From DATFXM01 sp035315885 (lineage in GTDB: Bacteria > Acidobacteriota > Blastocatellia > UBA7656): a stretch of DNA of 24,992 bases. Shown in pieces: positions 22,393 through 24,992 of the stretch. Made by a program: the position numbers and the translations under genes. The DNA is taken from contig DATFXM010000157.1 of the NCBI GenBank assembly GCA_035315885.1, positions 1 through 24,992 on the forward strand, written 5' to 3'. Within the stretch, counting starts at the first letter, position 1. Every line of letters starts with the position of its first letter. Below the pieces are notes generated by a model. The model was given only the letters and a program-made list of their open reading frames with translations. It ran no database searches and was not told the origin of the DNA.

Positions 22393-24992
22393 ATGCAAAT
22401 TGAAACACAACGAGAACTGGTAACGATTGACGGAAACGAAGCAGCCGCATTCATAGCCTACAAGACAAACGAGGTAATCGCGATTTATCCAATCACCCCG
22501 TCGTCGCCGATGGGCGAATCCGCCGATTCGTGGTCAACTCATCGGGAAAAGAACGTCTGGGGAGCCGTCCCTTACGTCACCGAGATGCAGTCCGAAGGTG
22601 GAGCAGCGGGAACTGTTCACGGAGCTCTTCAGTCCGGCGCACTGACGACTACGTTCACCGCCAGCCAGGGACTCCTTCTTATGATCCCGAACATGTTCAA
22701 GATCGCGGGCGAGCTGACAAGCACTGTGGTTCACGTTGCCGCCCGGTCCGTGGCAACACACGCGCTTTCGATCTTTGGCGACCACAGCGACATCATGTCA
22801 GCGCGATCAACAGGCTGGGCAATGCTGTTTGCAGGCTCGGTGCAGGAGGTGATGGATTTTGCGCTCATTTCCCAGGCAGCCACTTTGCGATGCCGAATAC
22901 CGTTTCTTCATGCATTCGATGGCTTCCGTACCTCCCACGAGGTGATGAAGATCGAAAGACTCTCGGACGACGACATCCGTGCGATGATACCCGCGGACGC
23001 GATCGATGATCATCGTTTACGCGCGCTCACACCGGATCGTCCGGTAGTGCGTGGCACTGCTCAAAACCCCGATGTCTTCTTTCAATCGCGGGAGCGGTCC
23101 AATCCGTTCTACGCGGAGGCACCGGCAATCGTTGAACGCGTTATGAGGCAGTTCGCCGAGCTGACCGGCAGAACATACGGACTGTTCGACTATTTTGGCG
23201 CGCCCGATGCCACACGGGTGATCGTCATAATGGGATCCGGCGCTCAGACCGCCGAAGAAACAGTCAACGAAATGATCGAACGCAGACAACGAGTGGGTTT
23301 GATCAAAGTTCGACTCTTCCGGCCGTTTTCTCCAGCGCATCTGCTTCGTGTTCTGCCGCCGACTGTTCGAACACTTGCGGTGCTTGATCGAACCAAAGAG
23401 CCGGGCGCGGCTGGCGAACCTCTCTATCAGGACGTGCTTACTGCAGTAGCCGAGGACGCGATGTCGCGTAATCCTCGGCTGAAGTCGTTCCCAAAGATAA
23501 TCGGCGGCAGGTACGGCCTCGGCTCTAAGGAGTTCACGCCTGCGATGGTGAAAGGGATCTTCGACGAGATGTTGAGGGACCAGCCAAAGACTCATTTCTC
23601 GATCGGTATCGTGGACGACTTAACCGCAAAAAGTTTGGATTACGACCCGGCGTTCAACACCGAACGCGACGACGAAGTGCGCGCGATTTTCTGGGGGCTT
23701 GGTTCCGACGGCACGGTGAGCGCTAACAAGAACTCGATCAAGATCATCGGCGAAGAGACCGATAATTTTGCGCAGGGTTATTTCGTGTATGACTCTAAGA
23801 AGGCGGGTGCGGTCACGATTTCTCACCTCAGGTTCGGATTGAAGCCAATTCAAAGTACGTACTTGATCCGCCGTGCCAACTTTATTGCGGTGCATCAGTT
23901 CAATTTCCTCGAACGCTACGACGTGCTGGACACCGCGCAAGACGGGGCTACATTGCTGCTGAACTGTCCTTTCGATCGGCAAGAGGCCTGGAGCCATCTG
24001 CCGCGCGAGGTTCAGCAGACCATCATCGATCGAAGACTCAGGGTGTACGTGATCAACGCCTATCGTGTCGCGAACGACGCCTCGATGGGCAACAGAATCA
24101 ACACGGTCATGCAGACGTGCTTCTTTGCGATCAGCGGCGTGCTGCCTCGAGAAGACGCCATCAATCGCATTAAAGAGTCGATAAAGAAGACGTACGGGAA
24201 GCGCGGCGACGCGATCCTCAAACAGAACTACGCCGCGGTCGATTCGGCATTGACGCATCTTCACGAGCTCACAATTCCCGACGTGGCTGACGGTCACCGG
24301 GAGCTCGCGCAGCCGGTTCCGGATCGCGCGCCGGAATTTGTTCGTCAAGTGACCGGTCAGATGATTGCCGGCCGAGGTGACCTGTTGCCGGTAAGCGCAT
24401 TCCCAGCAGATGGAACTTATCCGACGTCGACCGCGCAGTGGGAGAAGCGCAATATCGCGTGGGAAGTTCCGGTCTGGGAGACCGACTTGTGTATCCAATG
24501 CGGCAAGTGCGTCATGGTTTGTCCGCATTCAACGATTCGAGCAAGAGTCTGCGACGAAGCGCAACTGGCGGGGGCTCCCGCGGGCTTCAAACACATGCCG
24601 GCGAAGTGGCGCGAGCTCGAGCGCAAGCGTTATACGATTCAGGTGGCGGTGGAGGACTGCACTGGTTGTCGCCTGTGTGTTGAAGTGTGTCCGGCAAAGG
24701 ACAAGAGCCAGGTCTCGCGCAAAGCGTTGAACATGCATAGCCAGGCGGCGCTCCGCGATAAAGAGCGGGTGAACTGGGATTTCTTCCTCGGACTGCCCGA
24801 GATCTCTCATAAGACTGGGCTGCGTTTCAGCTCGGTGAAAAACGTTCAATTCTTGCGTCCGCTGTTCGAGTTTTCCGGAGCCTGTGCCGGCTGCGGCGAA
24901 ACGCCATACATTCGGCTAGTCACCCAGTTGTTCGGCGATCGAACAATCATCGCCAACGCTACCGGCTGCTCGAGCATCTATGGCGGAAACTT
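22393..24992 (+). CDS. nifJ: Pyruvate:ferredoxin (flavodoxin) oxidoreductase, C-terminally cut by window end
   Basis: Single-chain PFOR; 866 complete codons of the roughly 1180 usual, open to the right edge. It decarboxylates pyruvate to acetyl-CoA and CO2 and reduces ferredoxin or flavodoxin. Domain I has YPITPSSPMGE (32-42) and VTEMQSEGGAAG with Glu64, the TPP-activating Glu. TFTASQGLLLMIPN and FGDHSDIMSAR follow. Two [4Fe-4S] ferredoxin motifs are intact: Cys700-x2-Cys703-x2-Cys706-x3-Cys710 and Cys756-x2-Cys759-x2-Cys762-x3-Cys766. In the TPP domain, CAGCGETPY supplies Cys831 and Cys834 and TGCSS supplies Cys859 of the proximal cluster; the last ligand lies beyond the window. ATG at 22393 follows AAGGA by 7 nt. 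The frame is uninterrupted. It implies anaerobic or microaerobic central metabolism and lies directly behind a Crp/Fnr regulator. Confidence 0.97.
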   Translation, partial: MQIETQRELVTIDGNEAAAFIAYKTNEVIAIYPITPSSPMGESADSWSTHREKNVWGAVPYVTEMQSEGGAAGTVHGALQSGALTTTFTASQGLLLMIPNMFKIAGELTSTVVHVAARSVATHALSIFGDHSDIMSARSTGWAMLFAGSVQEVMDFALISQAATLRCRIPFLHAFDGFRTSHEVMKIERLSDDDIRAMIPADAIDDHRLRALTPDRPVVRGTAQNPDVFFQSRERSNPFYAEAPAIVERVMRQFAELTGRTYGLFDYFGAPDATRVIVIMGSGAQTAEETVNEMIERRQRVGLIKVRLFRPFSPAHLLRVLPPTVRTLAVLDRTKEPGAAGEPLYQDVLTAVAEDAMSRNPRLKSFPKIIGGRYGLGSKEFTPAMVKGIFDEMLRDQPKTHFSIGIVDDLTAKSLDYDPAFNTERDDEVRAIFWGLGSDGTVSANKNSIKIIGEETDNFAQGYFVYDSKKAGAVTISHLRFGLKPIQSTYLIRRANFIAVHQFNFLERYDVLDTAQDGATLLLNCPFDRQEAWSHLPREVQQTIIDRRLRVYVINAYRVANDASMGNRINTVMQTCFFAISGVLPREDAINRIKESIKKTYGKRGDAILKQNYAAVDSALTHLHELTIPDVADGHRELAQPVPDRAPEFVRQVTGQMIAGRGDLLPVSAFPADGTYPTSTAQWEKRNIAWEVPVWETDLCIQCGKCVMVCPHSTIRARVCDEAQLAGAPAGFKHMPAKWRELERKRYTIQVAVEDCTGCRLCVEVCPAKDKSQVSRKALNMHSQAALRDKERVNWDFFLGLPEISHKTGLRFSSVKNVQFLRPLFEFSGACAGCGETPYIRLVTQLFGDRTIIANATGCSSIYGGN

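Overview
The window most likely comes from an acidobacterium, probably a soil Blastocatellia/Pyrinomonadales-type lineage. That is inferred from gene content, since no rRNA or marker tree is available. The pointers are two very large MacB/FtsX-type permeases with no ATPase beside them, one coupled to a PadR repressor (the acidobacterial ADOP arrangement), a huge secreted mosaic protein with HYR-like and FIMAH-like C-terminal regions, moderately high GC, and intergenic heptanucleotide repeats. No rRNA, tRNA, CRISPR array, transposase or phage gene was seen.

Layout. 1-3529 (minus strand): the start of a phospholipase-C-type phosphoesterase, a PEBP/YbhB-type protein and an 824-residue ADOP permease. 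3905-9606 (minus strand): a compact five-gene redox operon, read right to left. It encodes a berberine-bridge-type FAD oxidase, a small ABM-domain protein, a Sec-exported monoheme c-type protein, the small subunit of a sugar-dehydrogenase-type complex, and a GMC flavoprotein keeping the three cysteines of a [3Fe-4S] cluster. A good sigma-70-like promoter lies just upstream (9707-9735). 9822-11546 (minus): DNA polymerase X with a PHP domain. 11751-14737 (plus): a PadR regulator overlapping a second ADOP permease by 4 nt. 14813-19465 (minus): a 1550-residue exported mosaic nuclease. 19869-21272 (plus): a PQQ-type beta-propeller. 21575-22297 (plus): a Crp/Fnr regulator. 22393 to the right edge (plus): pyruvate:ferredoxin/flavodoxin oxidoreductase (nifJ), cut by the window end.

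How the genes fit together. The redox operon looks like a variant of the direct-electron-transfer sugar dehydrogenases (FAD-glucose, fructose and sorbitol dehydrogenases): substrate to FAD, then [3Fe-4S], then heme c. Its cytochrome is unusual, the small subunit lacks the expected Tat signal, and a second flavin oxidase and an ABM protein are built in. The Crp/Fnr regulator is cysteine-rich and sits directly before the oxygen-sensitive PFOR gene, so local redox control is plausible.

The most striking non-coding feature is a set of 7-nt tandem repeats (CACTCAG, GCAGTAG/T and TTCTGAG types). They lie at the 3' ends of four genes, three times supplying the stop codon itself, and at three of the junctions they form long inverted repeats.
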